A DNA stretch of 64,000 nucleotides from Jaapia argillacea MUCL 33604 (taxonomy: Eukaryota > Basidiomycota > Agaricomycetes > Jaapiales > Jaapiaceae), in NCBI GenBank assembly GCA_000697665.1, contig KL197721.1:238365-302364 (forward strand). The letters are read 5' to 3'. The notes beneath the pieces were generated by a model, which searched no databases, had not been told where the DNA came from, and was given only the letters and a program-made list of their open reading frames with translations. The translations under genes and the position numbers were made by a program. This document shows, piece by piece, positions 11,418 through 23,167 of the stretch (position 1 is the stretch's first letter; each line of letters opens with the position of its first letter).

Positions 11418-13052
11418 ATGCCCACCCCACCTTCAACCCTCCTAACCTCCCTCGAAAAACACAACGAAACATTCGAGAACCTACTCAAATTGATCCCTCC
11501 GAAATTCTACTTTATCCACGAACAAAGCGAAGAACAGGTTCGTTCTCGCTTTTCCTAACCCACGAAAACTAGGGACTTAGTGGTGGTGGTGGTGGTGGTG
11601 GTGGTGGAACAGGCGGCGTCAAAGTATCAAAAACATAGTAGAAAGGAAAAGGCTCCAAAGCAGGCTATAAAAGAGGCTTCGAAAAAAGCTAGGAAGGAAA
11701 AGGTTCGTTCGTTCCTGCATCTCTTGTTTCTTCGGAAAATGATATTTACGCTTGGGACTTTCTACGATATAGCTCGATCCCGCCAATAACAAAACCATAC
11801 TCGACATCCAAGCCGAGTCCCTCCCCACCTCCAACTCCAAACGCGCCCAACCCACGCATGATGATTCCGACTCAGGCTCAGGTGGAGAGGATGAGGACGA
11901 GGGCGAGGACGAGGATGCTATGAACCTCGATCCAGACATGTCTCTCAACGACGACGAACCACCTCACTCACTAGTCCCCCTCCCTCAAACATCCGACATC
12001 CAAGCCCTCCGCCAAAAACTCCACACCCGAATGGCCGAACTCCGTCTCGCCAAAAAACGACACCGTCAATCCAACTTCGAAGAAGAAGAGGAAGAGGAAG
12101 AAGGCGAGCCTCGACCTACAGATGAAGGCTGGGGTAAACCACTCGGTGCTCGTGGCCAAGGTGTAGGAGAAGAAGCGTCCAGCAGAGATGAGTTGTTAGA
12201 GGAGAGGAGGAAAGCTAGGGGTTTGATGAGGGAAAGAAGGAGGAAAGAGACGAAGGAGAAGATTAGGGTTGAGAAGGAGAGTAAAGGGAAGGGGAAGGAG
12301 AAAGCTATGGCTTCTGCTTCTACCACCAAGGTTCGTCGTCATGCACCACCCTTCGTCCCACACATTGTCGATTCTGATAACGTTTATGTTTAAATCATAT
12401 CATACAGAACCAGCTCCTAGTCCCAGATGACGACCCCCCAACCCAATCCTACCCATCCCACACAACAATAGCATTCTCCTCCCTCTCTGCCACCCACAAA
12501 CACTCCAAATCAAAACTCGCAGACCTCCCTTCCAACCCCAAACAAGCCCTAGACAAACTCGCAGCCCGCAAAGAGAAATTATCATCCTTACCAGAAGAGA
12601 AGAGAAAATCGATCGAGGAGAGGGAGAAGTGGGCTAAAGCCGAAGCTAGGATGGAGGGCGTGAAGGTTCGAGATGATGAAGGCCGGTTGAAAAAGGCTGT
12701 TAAGAGAAAGGAGAAGGAAAAGGAGAAGAGTGGGAAAGCTTGGTACGTCCTTTTCTTCCACCTCCATCCCCATTTCACCCTCCGCTCATATGGATTCTTT
12801 TCTTTTTTGTTCCACTTGTACAGGGCCGACCGCAAACGAGATCTCTCAGCTCAAATGGCCGCCAAGCAGAAGAAACGAACGGATAATATCGCTATGCGGC
12901 ATGAAAGGAGGACTGGGAAGAACGTCAAGGCTGGTAAGGGTGGGTCGAGTAAAGGAGGAAAAGGGAAGGCGAGACCTGGGTTTGAAGGGAAGAGTTTTGG
13001 AGGGAAGGGAGGGGCGAAGAGTGGGGGTGGTAAAGGAGGAAAGGGGAAGTAG
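11418..13052 (+). CDS. RRP14: SURF6/RRP14-family nucleolar ribosome-biogenesis protein
   Basis: A nucleolar protein needed for early pre-rRNA processing. Five exons are joined by introns 11538-11612, 11703-11772, 12331-12407 and 12743-12823. The N-terminus carries the SURF6 N-domain pattern SLEKHNETFENLLKLIPPKF and then KYQKHSRKEKAPKQAIKEASK, which ends KKARKEKLDP. The middle is an acidic, low-complexity linker with a charged coiled stretch. The C-terminal SURF6 domain runs from KLAARKEKLSSLPEEKRKSI through EKWAKAEARMEGVKVRDDE to QKKRTDNIAMRHERRTGKN, ending in a Gly/Lys-rich basic tail. The first ATG of the conserved N-domain (11418) is the start. A (TGG)n repeat sits in the first intron. The gene is convergent with the ZRG17-like gene. 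Confidence 0.9.
11580..11607. repeat. (TGG)n microsatellite in RRP14 intron 1
   Basis: About nine perfect TGG units immediately before the intron acceptor AACAG. Together with its neighbours it is removed by splicing, so it does not code. Confidence 0.85.
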
Positions 13053-13386
13053 GTTTGGTCGTGGTGTAATACATGTTTATCGGCGCGTTGTCAGGCTTAG
13101 CAACATAGCGGTGCCTCTCACCCCGCCGGGTTTCCTCCAAGACATTGTCCTCGAGTCAAGTCGCTATGAAAAGCCGTAAGTGGAGAAGCTTTGAGATGGA
13201 GACTTGACAGCGAACACAGATGGTGGATTCAAGCAAAGAGGGCGAAGTGGCGTTGTTCCCTCAACAATATCCCAGCGATAACTATCAAACTATCCGTAAC
13301 GAATGGAATATGCACAACGTGAACTGGACCAGAAAAGAATGAACGAATAAATGTAAGATAATGTGTAATCCCCTTCTGAATGGGCC
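13053..13386. other. Convergent 3' region between RRP14 and ZRG17-like gene
   Basis: A 334-bp interval holding the 3' ends of two converging genes. Nothing else was recognised. Confidence 0.6.
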
Positions 13387-16275
13387 TCATCCTCTGACAA
13401 TACCAACACAAACCTCAGCCTCAGCCTCTCCATCCTCTCCTCTCCCACTCCCACCTTTTCCTCTAACATCGCCCCCGAGGGCTCTAATACACTTTTCCCA
13501 AGCCCACCTCGTCAACTCCAACACTTCATTATCACTCAGGTCCTTATCCACATGCAACTCAAGGGTTACCACGAGCGACTGAGCAGGGCCACGCCGTAAT
13601 CTTTCCTTGAGAGATGATTGAGAGGTAGGAGAACTTAGTGACGACGATAGGGAAGTAAGGGAGTAGGTTGAAGGGCGAGTCATTGGATGCTTGAGCGGAG
13701 CGGTAAGTTGCCAAATGTGTGGTGGTGGTAGGTGAAGAATCTTTGGATGGCGTTCGATCTGCCCATCAGAAACCAACGTCAGCGAATGGTTAAACGGACG
13801 GGAAGGTGACCAAGGCGAGTTTGAGAAAGACGCACATCTCGCATAGTCCTCAAAAATGCTTCCATCCTGCCACCAGGCAACCCCCTCTCCGGCGCGGTCT
13901 GCAGTAAAACAGACCCCAAAGCCACACAAGCCTTGTAAGCAAAACGGAAAGTAATCACAGTTTCGGCAAAGGCGAGGAATAGGTCAAAGCCTTGGTGCTG
14001 CGATCTATAAATCGAAAGTGTAAACATGCGTTAGTATAAAAGCGAGTGAGCAGTGGAGGGTATCACGAAAAGCTGTGGGCGGGTGGACGCGTGGTAAGGA
14101 CTTACGGAGGCAGGAGCCCAACAATGGCCAACAACCCAACACCAAACCCAATCGGGGCCAAAGTGAACGGATTTGCGAGAATTTTGCCGAGTTCAGTGGT
14201 GGGAGGGTGGAACACCCCGTAGGAAGAGGAAGGATATCGAGAAGTTAATGAGTGGATTACAGACGAAATAGGCGGAAGGTATGAGCCCGAGACTGTAAAC
14301 ACCGCGGTGGTGAGTAAGTGGTAACGAGGACAAGTGGTGAACCCTACTATTGACGAGCTTCGAATGACTCTCGAAAATAACCGAGCTTGCAGCCAGCGAT
14401 ACTATCGACCCCAATATCAAGAGGTAGGGTAGCTGGATCCTAAATGCGAGGTGAAATCAACACGACAACCCTAACCACAGTCCCAATTACACTCAAAATA
14501 ACTCACCCAAACACATCCATGGTCTCGTCTCCAAAATGATGGTGGTGACCTTCCTCCCCAGCGGATAGCAATAGATGCTCGACCGTCTCCTTACATACGT
14601 ATACTGACGAGAACATCAAGTAGACGGATTGGGCAAAGAGGAGGACAGTCTCCATTCGAGCATTCCTGTATACACAAGCAGTCGTTCAGCGACTTATTCA
14701 GGACAAGACGAGGAGGGAACAGAAGGAGGCTCACCCATATGGTCTGCGGATGGAACCATGCAAACCGCCCCGATCCGACCACCTCGACACAACCCCACTC
14801 AATGCAATCCCAAAACTATCAAAAACAACCCAATATCCCAAGCCCGTACAAGCCAGTGACCCAACTTGTTGTCCCGAAACCCACAAACAAGCTCCCAGAA
14901 TAAACTGGAAAAATGATGCAAGGGAGGCCGGATGAAGGAGCCAGGAAAGCGTCGTATCCGAGGGAGCAGAGTGCGTGAGAGGTGGGTAGACGAGAGGTGA
15001 TACTGGGGAATGTGAATGCGAATGAGTGTGAGAGGGCGAATGGGAGTGAGAATGACCATGGTGGTGATGGTGTTCGTCATCTGGAGACAACCCACCACCA
15101 CTGGTCGAACTTGACCCTTCCCTCGTGACCGGCGAGTTAGGGTTCCAAGGTGAAATGGGCGTGAGCGCCGGTGTAGTGTGTAACTCATGGCCATCCTCTC
15201 CCTCTCCTACTTCCTCACCGCTCACCTTCCTCGAAGATCCTGCAGCTCCAGGTTCGAGGAAAGAGAAGAAATTATGCGATAACGAATGTCGATGGTGATG
15301 ACCTCTCCTGGAGCGCGAAGTACCGTCTCTGGACATGGGTGAGGAGCCAACCATACCATTCGTTGTGATATCGGATGGGGCCGGTCGACCACCAAAGGTG
15401 AAGCCTTCACCAAGCTTTTGTCTACCATTCACCTGCGTCCGGCCATTGGCAAGATGAGGTGGGACGTCATTGTAGCCATTGACGTCAGAAGAGATGTCAA
15501 TCTCCGGCGCTTCTTCGTCAAAAGGTCTACCTTCTTCATCGAATTCCTGGACCCCATCTTCTGCTATGGCGGAAGCTGGTAGAGATCCTGGACGGGGGAA
15601 GAATATGGAGAGGTTGCGGGAATGGAGACGAGAATGTCTGCGATTGTGTTTGGCTGCAGCGACAGCTGCTGCCGCGGATGAAGAGGGAGATGGAGATCCA
15701 TTTAAAGAAGGTTCGATAGGGCTAGTCGCGGATGACGAAGAGGAGGAGGCCCTGATTGGCGAGGACGATGAAGGAGAGATTCTGCTATTGCTGGTGGCGG
15801 TAGTAGGGAACGACACGTGCAATGGGGACGGCGAAGGGGGTGAGTGAGAGTGTGTATAGTAAGGACCGGATACTGATCGTGTTCGCGAATGGGAAGCGGT
15901 ATGCTGGGAAGGAAGGGAGAAGGAAGTGCGAAGGGGTGATGCGCTATGGGGTGCGGCGCCAAGACCAACTTGGTGATATCCATTCTGCGCGGTGCCGCCG
16001 AAGGAAAAACTGGTGCGAAAAGGACTTGTCGGAGGAGGTTGCGACGGGTACGAGCCGGCAGCGGGGAGGTGTATCGACCCTGATCCCCCCAGGACCGGCT
16101 GAGATGGTGTGGAAGCCACCCGAGTACGAGGTAATGGTGGGGTGGACAGATTTCCATTGACGAGGTTCTCAGTAACTCCATTGGTGTTGGCGGCAAGTTG
16201 GGGTGAAGGGTTGTCCAACTTTACCACCGGCTCGTCCTCATCTTTACTTGTCTTTCTCCGGTGAATCTGCTGCAT
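13387..16275 (-). CDS. ZRG17: Cation-diffusion-facilitator zinc transporter, ZRG17-like
   Basis: Predicted subunit of the ER/Golgi Zn transporter; in yeast, Zrg17 pairs with Msc2 to supply zinc to the secretory pathway. The first exon (14734-16275) encodes a roughly 390-residue disordered Ser/Pro-rich N-terminus, a His-rich loop (HHHHHGHSHSHS near 15.05 kb) and the first membrane segments (SLASFFQFILGACLWVSGQQ and GYWVVFDSFGIALSGVVSRW). Downstream exons add RMETVLLFAQSVYLMFSSVY, a second His motif (EEGHHHHFGDETMDVFG), further helices and a C-terminal cytoplasmic domain with HPKILHLPPPHIWQLTAPL and SLVVTLELHVDKDLSDNEV. The exon 1/2 junction GG|GAAT was confirmed. The choice of ZRG17 over other CDF members rests on the long N-terminus and C-terminal pattern and is inferred. 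Confidence 0.78.
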
Positions 16276-16648
16276 CTATACCCAGCGCACAGACTTTGCT
16301 TCGCAGTGCCAATTTCCTTCTATGATTTCCCAAAACTCTGGCCTTTATCCACTCAGTGAGTTGGCCACGAAGACAGAGGCTTCGAGACAGAATCTTGTGG
16401 CGCGAGATGTGGTTTCAGCAAGTAGAATATCTTGTGAGGGTCCCAAGATTGCTTGTAACCGGAAAGCCAGGGAAGTCAACAGCCCAGATATGCCAGCAAG
16501 CCCAGCGTTGTGTTCGAGAAGCATGTTTTGCGCCAAATCATGTCAGTCCCCGAGCCGCGATAGCGTGTGAAATTTGTTGTCCACGATGGCCTTGTTCCTC
16601 AACGCGTGGCTCTGACTCTGACTTCTACTCTGACTTCTCTCAATCACC
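16276..16648. promoter_or_regulatory. Divergent promoter region, ZRG17-like gene / BTB gene 1
   Basis: The 373 bp between two divergent start codons must contain both promoters. Near the BTB start there is a short iterated CTCTGACT(T) tract (about 16610-16640). No specific factor site is claimed. Confidence 0.5.
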
Positions 16649-17665
16649 ATGATCGCAGAGGGAACAGCTCCAATTGTTTCTAGTTCTAACCCCATCCCCT
16701 TCCGACGCTCAGACATCTGGTACGAAGATGGAAGCGTCATACTTGTGGCGGAGGCTACAGGATTCAAGGTTTACAAAGGAGTCCTGGCGGCGAACTCTGA
16801 AGTGTTCCGCGATATGTTTGATTTGTCGGTGCCATCCACAGGGGGCAGTGTGGATGGTTGTCCTATCGTCCTCCTGTCCGATGACGCACTGGATGTCAAG
16901 CATCTACTGAACGCCCTTTTAGACAGAGAGTATGTCATTACATATCATTCTACGCCTGATTGTCTTTTTGATTGTCTTTGGTCCAGATTTTTTCGACCAA
17001 TGGAAAACCCACAGCCATTTGCCGTCGCCGCCAGCCTTTTGCGACTCGGGAAAAAATACGCCATTCGCCGAGTTTACGATGAAGCACTTTCTTGTCTCAC
17101 ACACGAATTTCCCTCAACTTTGGAGGGCTGGGAGCGTGCAGAGAGCACTGATTATTCTCGACTGCAATATTACGTGGGGCTAGAGATTGATGTCATCAAT
17201 GTGGTGCGAGAAATCAACCTACCGTCCCTTCTTCCTATCCTCTTCTACCTCTGTGCGGCCAGCTACGACTCTCCAACTCAAATTTTTCGTGGCGTTGAGA
17301 GAGGAGATGGCTCCGTTGCTATCCTGTCCCGCGCCGACCAAGAGATTTTGTTGACAGGGAGACACCTAATGGTGATCGAAGCCCATGACTTGTTTTGGGT
17401 ACAACTCAGCTCCCTTTTCAACTGCAATTCTGCCCCATGCGGCCAGAGGAAGGCTCTCGTACACCGCGAATGTTTCAGGCCCCCTGGTACATTACGTGCG
17501 CTCTGTGGATGGTCTGAGGACTGGTACCCGGGACTCTGTGACCCATGTAGACTCAATGGTCCACACGCTCACAGCGTATACAGAAAATACCTTTGGGAAT
17601 CATTACCGTCATTCTTTGAACTCCCCGAATGGGACACGTTACGAGCTCAGGACCATACTCTCTAA
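16649..17665 (+). CDS. BTB/POZ-domain protein 1 of the island
   Basis: A 319-residue BTB protein. The N-terminal BTB fold begins at SDIWYEDGSVILVAEATGFK and continues KVYKGVLAANSEVFRDMF, then ends near VKHLLNALLDR. Intron 16930-16986 (57 nt, stop-free) splits the BTB domain from the family C-terminal region at the same place as in BTB genes 2 and 3. The C-terminal part has LLRLGKKYAIRRVYDEALSC and ends with the shared tail C-x2-C, H, then LWESLPSFFELPEWDTL. BTB domains dimerise and often bind CUL3, so a ubiquitin-ligase adaptor role is plausible but inferred. ATG at 16649 is the first in frame. Confidence 0.85.
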   Translation: MIAEGTAPIVSSSNPIPFRRSDIWYEDGSVILVAEATGFKVYKGVLAANSEVFRDMFDLSVPSTGGSVDGCPIVLLSDDALDVKHLLNALLDREYVITYHSTPDCLFDCLWSRFFRPMENPQPFAVAASLLRLGKKYAIRRVYDEALSCLTHEFPSTLEGWERAESTDYSRLQYYVGLEIDVINVVREINLPSLLPILFYLCAASYDSPTQIFRGVERGDGSVAILSRADQEILLTGRHLMVIEAHDLFWVQLSSLFNCNSAPCGQRKALVHRECFRPPGTLRALCGWSEDWYPGLCDPCRLNGPHAHSVYRKYLWESLPSFFELPEWDTLRAQDHTL

Positions 17666-18410
17666 GTGGGAAGGTGAGCTTGTCCAGATTCAATGGGCAT
17701 TCCGTCTGACTGTAATCTCAAGGACTCCGCGTTATTGGTCCAAACTGATGTCACTTCATTTCATATGTATTTATATTGCTGCGGTACGTCGCTGCTCTGT
17801 CCTTCGATAACCTGCGTCTCAAATGGTGATCAAACAGCCGATGCACAATGTCCTTCCTGGCAAGAGATGTCACCCTCTCTATATCTTGTTACCGTCTCTG
17901 TCAAAATGCCTCGGAGTGAAGCTACGTTTAGAGGACATCGGACTGTCCGCAGGGATTTGAGACTGATGGGAGGAAGGGACCGTCGGGGCGTACTGGTCAA
18001 TGGCGGTCAATGTCGATAACTTGAGCTGCGATTCCTCACTAGTGGCAATGGGAGAGGCTCATCTGTCTCGAAACTGTAATCCGCCCATCGGACAAGGTCG
18101 TCTATTCCGATGGGTACGGTATAGGTTCAAGTCTGTTGGAGAGTTGACGAAGTCCGGTGGTGAGGCAGCGGTGTGACATTCGTATTTGCGTCAATGAGAG
18201 AATGGGCTGGGGATGTTGCTGAATTATCGGAGTTCATCGAATAATCGTATGGGAAAACAAACGAGACCGCCTGGTCAGTATTATCTTCGTTTCTTCTAAT
18301 CTCCTTTATTTGTATTACTAGGGTACGGCCTCTTCGCCCCCAACTCCCTCCCCTCGCCCATCAGCGCCGTCTCGGACATCTCTAAGCCCACGTCCTGCTC
18401 TGGACAGTCA
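17666..18410. other. Intergenic, 3' of BTB gene 1 and 3' of Crinkler-like kinase
   Basis: 745 bp between two converging stop codons. No coding frame or RNA gene was recognised. Confidence 0.6.
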
Positions 18411-20356
18411 CTACGTGTTCAACCAACGTTTGTCTTCTAGCATGACTTGATCGTGCTTCTTGAGGATCTTCCCTAATCCTTCCACCCCCTCCGGCCAGTC
18501 GACGGAGTTCGATATGCACGCCGGATACCGTGCTTCACCCTCTCTGCCAGCCCAGTCGAAGTCGATAAGTTGAACTTTACCGCCTTTAGAAACCATGACG
18601 TTTGGTTGCCTAAGATCTCCGAAAACGAAGTCCTTCTCGTGGAGGTGGTCGATAGCGGCTTTGAGCTGCTCCGAGAAAGTGGTAGGTAGTGCCCTGGCTT
18701 TCAATACCTCATGGACAGTCTCCCCCTCCACATACTCCATGACAACCATGCGAAGGCCGCCGTAAGACAATCCGGTAGGGTCAATGTCGCCAAAGTACAA
18801 AAGCTGAGGAGCTAGGCCACATTTGGCCACCTCCTGGTGGGCTTCATGGCCGTATCGTCGAACAAATTTGACAACTATATCACATGGATTGTCCTCAATA
18901 GTTTTCGCCAAATAAATTACGCAGGAGGGGTGACTTTCGAGGGGGTGTTGGTATGCAAATTTCACCGTCTCGGTTCCATGAAGGTACGTATTTGGAGTTG
19001 GAAAGAAACGAGGATGCGGGAGGGGGTGGTTTTGGCTCGGGTCGAACCGAGAGGTTCTACTGAGCGTGTCCGTGTACCAATTTTCCAAGAGCTTCACGGA
19101 ATTACGGAGAGCATACAGAATTCGGGCCATCCGGATGTATTGATGATCGTCGTGTGCGGAATGAGTAGGAAACCAGAGGAAGTCAGTGAGCCTCTGGACG
19201 ATACACTTGTCCGTAAGCACAGCACCGAGAATCACCATCCACGGGCCTGCATGAGCAATCAGAAATGCTGGGCAAGAGCAGGTGAGACGCACCGCGTCGT
19301 TCTATCAAATTTAAGAGTCAGGATGGTGTAACAAGTGCGAACATTGGATATACCTCTGGTTGGCTCATGAGGCGTAAGTACGAAAATGCCACCTGAGTAG
19401 AAGGATCTGAGCCCCCATCTCCCAGCTCATTCCCCACCTCAAACAAGGCCAAGTGTAGCCGATATTTTCCTTGGAACGTTGTAGTGATACCATCCAGCTG
19501 CGTTCTATCATGGTTCTGATCAGTGTCGATCCAGAAACCCAGGACTTTCCCGAGGTCTCTTTGAACTATATACCGTCGCTCGTACTCTGTTTCGTGGATA
19601 GCAGCCAACTGATTCATGAGGATGCATGTATCGCGGACGACGTCTTCAGGTACTTCGTAGTTGGGATCAAAGGCCTTGCTAGAGAAATGGGCGAATGCCG
19701 GGTTGAAGAGTTGGATGGGAGGAGCGGTAGTACTTTGTGGGGCATTTTCGGCGAAACGTCCATCGAAGAGTTTGCTCCTCGTATCCTTGGCTTGAATTCC
19801 GCGGTATTCGGAGGACTTCGCTGCCGCAGAAGGAACCGGTCCCTGTCTTCCAAAGAGACTGATACTCTTGAAAGCTTCAGGTGGTGGGTGAGGAGTCAAA
19901 TCGAGGAAACAATGGATGACTGTCTCACACTGATTCAACTCCGCCAAGACGTCACGAGCTTCCGCCGTCCCAAGATCCCTTGACTCTACGACCACGTAAA
20001 CTATATTGTCCGAATCGTCGGCGAGATAGGGCTTCACAATTTTGTGCGGTGGGAGTGGAGTGGCAATCTTCTTCAGGTCTTGAGTGGGGAGCGCCTCCCC
20101 ATAGGTCAGAGGTTGCTTGAGCTTCGTAGAGGCGGTTTCTTTCAGCGACTTCTATGAGAAAAGTACAGACGGAAATGGTTCGCACCTGCCAAAATACCAA
20201 CCACTCAGCATTCGCCGGTATGCGAGCGTCATTCAATTGTTTTGCAATCCGCTCTTGTAGCTCATGGAGTTGAACATTTTCGTCCTCTATCTTGATTAAC
20301 TGTGATGGTAGAGATAAACTATTTGCACACAGATAGTAAAGATACGCGGTAGACAT
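18411..20356 (-). CDS. Crinkler-like N-domain fused to a eukaryotic-like protein kinase
   Basis: 619 residues from three exons (20186-20356, 19354-20151, 18411-19301). The introns are 34 and 52 nt; all phases agree and the total is a whole number of codons. The ATG at 20356 opens a ubiquitin-like, Crinkler-type N-terminus (MSTAYLYYLC, then LQERIAKQLND and EWLVFWQK). The middle region includes the family motif FLIAHAGPWMVILGAVLTDK. The kinase domain has a candidate ATP lysine in DIVVKFVRR, the hinge VVMEYVEGETV, a catalytic loop FGDLRQPNVMV (GDLR in place of HRD) and a metal site LIDFDW (DFD in place of DFG). This architecture occurs in basidiomycete Crinkler/PKL-type kinases. Function and substrates are unknown. 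It is divergent with BTB gene 2. Confidence 0.75.
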
Positions 20357-20572
20357 GTGAAGGAGTTGGTTCAAACAGGCTCAGATACACTGCAATGACT
20401 GTATCGAAGGAGGAACTTGACGAATGCCAGTGCCAGTCTGAGTGGGGATATGATGAATTTGCGTCGTGTCACATGTCACGTGCACAACCCAGGTGTCACT
20501 TTTTTTTTTTTTGAATTAATCGTTTAATCAAACACCACTCCGCAAGGCCGTTTGTGTCCTCCCCCATCCACG
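20357..20572. promoter_or_regulatory. Divergent promoter, Crinkler-like kinase / BTB gene 2
   Basis: 216 bp between divergent ATGs. It contains GTCACATGTCACG (20468-20480, with overlapping CACATG and CACGTG E-box-like cores), a T tract (about 20501-20512) and CGTTTAATCAAACACCACTC (from 20521). The first and last of these recur upstream of BTB gene 3. Confidence 0.6.
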
Positions 20573-21587
20573 ATGCCGGACTGTCCTTCTTCGAAGCGTC
20601 AGCGAACTAGTTCTCCTGACGTCGAAATTGATCCAAGCTCCGCCCACCCACTTCTACGCTCAGCGATGTGGTACGATGACGGGAACGTAATCCTCACGGC
20701 CGAGCGCATACAATCCAAAGTCTACAAAGGCGTTCTATCAGCACACTCGGAAGTTTTCCAGGATATGTTCTCTTTACCCCCACTGCCTGACGAAGATAAG
20801 AAGGATGAATGTTCTGTCGTCCATCTGTCTGACGCGGCATTCGACGTCGAACAGTTGCTCAAAATGATGTTCGAGAGGAGGTATGTCCAACCATTATTTG
20901 AACATTTGTAACATAGTCCTCAACTAAAGCACTCTTTCCCGCAGCTATTTCACAGCAGGGCCGCAACCAATGAAAGTTGTTGCTGCCCTCTTACGCCTGG
21001 GTAGAAAATATATCATCCCTCAGATTTACGACGAGGCGCTATCATGTCTTACCACCGATTTTCCGGCGACGCTTAAAGAATGGAATGCGCACAAGAATAT
21101 CGATTTCAAGCGCATCCTGGAAATTGACTCTTTGGAAGTCGAAGCCATCGTCTTGGCGCGAGAACTCAATCTACTTTCCATCCTCCCCATAGCTTTCTAT
21201 CGAACCGCAGCAGCACCCTACATCTCGCACGCTAAAAGCATCCTCTCGGACCGATCCCTATCCCCTCGGGATAAAGCCCTCGTTTTGGTTGGACGGGAGG
21301 AGCTTTTCGCTTATCAGCACGAACAATTTTGGACTCAGTCTCTCAGTGAAGATTGCTGTCGTGCCGACGCTAGGCCTATCTTCGATGCATGTTTCAAACC
21401 CCCCGGTACTCTGGTGCTTTTAGATCCTTGGAAAGAGCATTGGCAATACAAGATATGCGAGGAGTGCTGCGAGCATGGCAAAAGGGTCCATAATCTCACT
21501 CGCCGGAACCTTTGGAGTAAACTTCCTGCCATTTTTGAGCTTGATGATTGGGATGTTCTGAAAGCCAATAGTTCGAAACTCCGGTGA
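20573..21587 (+). CDS. BTB/POZ-domain protein 2 of the island
   Basis: 316 residues from two exons (20573-20880 and 20945-21587). An N-terminal basic segment (SSKRQRTSSPD) precedes the BTB domain, MWYDDGNVILTAERIQSK then VYKGVLSAHSEVFQDMFSLP, ending at VEQLLKMMFER. The C-terminal region has ALLRLGRKYIIPQIYDEALS, TTDFPATLKEW and a Cys/His tail C-x2-C, H, then LWSKLPAIFELDDWDVL. It is a clear paralogue of BTB genes 1 and 3, with the intron at the same position. The true start is the ATG at 20573. Adaptor function for CUL3 is inferred only. Confidence 0.86.
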
Positions 21588-22496
21588 GCATGACCCACCT
21601 CGTAGAAGGCGACCGGTTTGACTTTGCACTTGACCTCGCCATCAGGTAGTCGGCCTTTGGTATGCTCGACCGAGGACGGCTGCGAGATGTTCCGACCTCT
21701 TGGCTCTATCACAGAAACTCGCCCAGTACTTCAGTGAGCGACTCTGCACATCTCCAGTGTCTAGTTCTGATCTAATCCTCAGGACTCTTCTTCATCTTGC
21801 GCCAATTGAGGCATCGTCCCGATCGTATCCCTTAATCCCCACCATTTCGACAACCTTTCTTCTGCTGCCTTCTTTCGCATACTGCGCAAGTATCATAGGA
21901 ATTCAACGTCCTCAGAATCAACCACCAACGCATTGTTCGCTTTGTATTTTTATCATTGATGTCTTTTCTTACCGGGCTATACCAACCGAGTGCTCAATCA
22001 AAGCAGTGATACTGTGATTGTCTTTCTTCTCCCCGACGCTTTCATCTGGCCACGCTCCCAGTGCGGGTTGCCACCCCAATCGAGTCGCTGTTGCTTGAGT
22101 TGCCTTGCTCTCGAAGACATTGTGCCTTGTGTTTCTCCGATGATTCGGAGGCATTGACTTATCTTGTTGGTCATCTCAGGAGATAGCGCTTCTTGTCCTC
22201 GAGCAACTTCGACCTCACCGCTACCCACGGATACAAACAACGGGATACCTCGATTTCGCAGCACTGACCTTAATAAAAATCCCGAATCCCACCAAAGGAT
22301 GGGAAGCAACTTACAGTCGTCGCATGAGGTCATCTGTCTAAGGTAGGTCTTGGTGAATTGTATTCCTCCTCTCCTGTCAATTAATGATTCACGGCATATT
22401 ACTAGTAGAACACGACGAATGCACGAGCTCTCGAAAGCCTATTAGCAAATCTGAATAATGCGTGGGGAGTTTCCCAGCCATACAGGGCCCGTAACC
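21588..22496. other. Intergenic between BTB gene 2 and WH1 gene
   Basis: 909 bp with only short uninformative frames on both strands. Nothing recognisable. Confidence 0.55.
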
Positions 22497-23167
22497 TCAA
22501 ACAGTCCGTGTGGACGTCGAAATGTCGTCTACTCCCATGTGAGCTACATGTCGGAAAGAGCCTGGTAGAGGCGACGATATCCGGCGTCGGTCTGGCTGTG
22601 ACTTGATCACTCTCGTGGTGGGTTCTGCGTTAAGCACCGTAACAGTGAGCACCAAGCGACCTTCATATGCGAATGTAGGAGATAGCTGACCAGTCATAGC
22701 GAGGATTCGGTTGTTGACCTGGAGGAATAGTTCCGTCCCTTCACTATCGTCGTCGAGACGCAATCCCCAGTATCGACTCTATCAAGAAGTGAATTACGGA
22801 CGCTCGTATAGAGAATAGATGCACGCACGCGGCCACGGAATGTGTGCCAGAATGCCATCTCCATTCGATAATCGAACAATTCTGATAACTGGTGCATCCA
22901 GATGACACCCCGCCCAGTTTCAACATCTACAAGCCGAAACCAACAATGCTCTCCTTGATCGACTCCAGCTGGAACAAACGACCGTGATCGATCTTGCCCG
23001 AGGACGAGAATCCCTTTCAGCGTGGAATTGCTCCATTCCTTTGTTCCGAAGGGGGCGTGGTACAATGTTGCTCGAGTCGCAAAGATTATCTTGTATACAT
23101 TCGAGGGTAAGATCTCATTCAAAGCCAGCTTATCGGCAGGAGACAGAGTGGTACATAGTGGCGACAT
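22497..23167 (-). CDS. WH1/EVH1-domain mini-protein (WASP-type WH1)
   Basis: 206 residues from exons 22829-23167 and 22497-22778. The 50-nt intron 22779-22828 is placed because it joins the two halves of the domain. WH1 features in order are LPSNVYKIIFATRATLYHAP, W-x-TLKGILVLGQDRS, CWFRLVDVETGRGVIWMHQL, AFWHTFRGR, then after the splice RYWGLRLDDDSEGTELFLQV. WASP-family WH1 domains bind WIP/verprolin-type proline-rich partners, but this protein has no WH2 or acidic region, so it is not an actin nucleator. Its role is unknown. The ATG at 23167 precedes the domain by about 20 residues. Confidence 0.75.

Noticed and set aside
15479-16160. Plus-strand frames of 112-122 codons
   Set aside because: Antisense to the disordered N-terminus of the ZRG17-like transporter; no recognisable domain.
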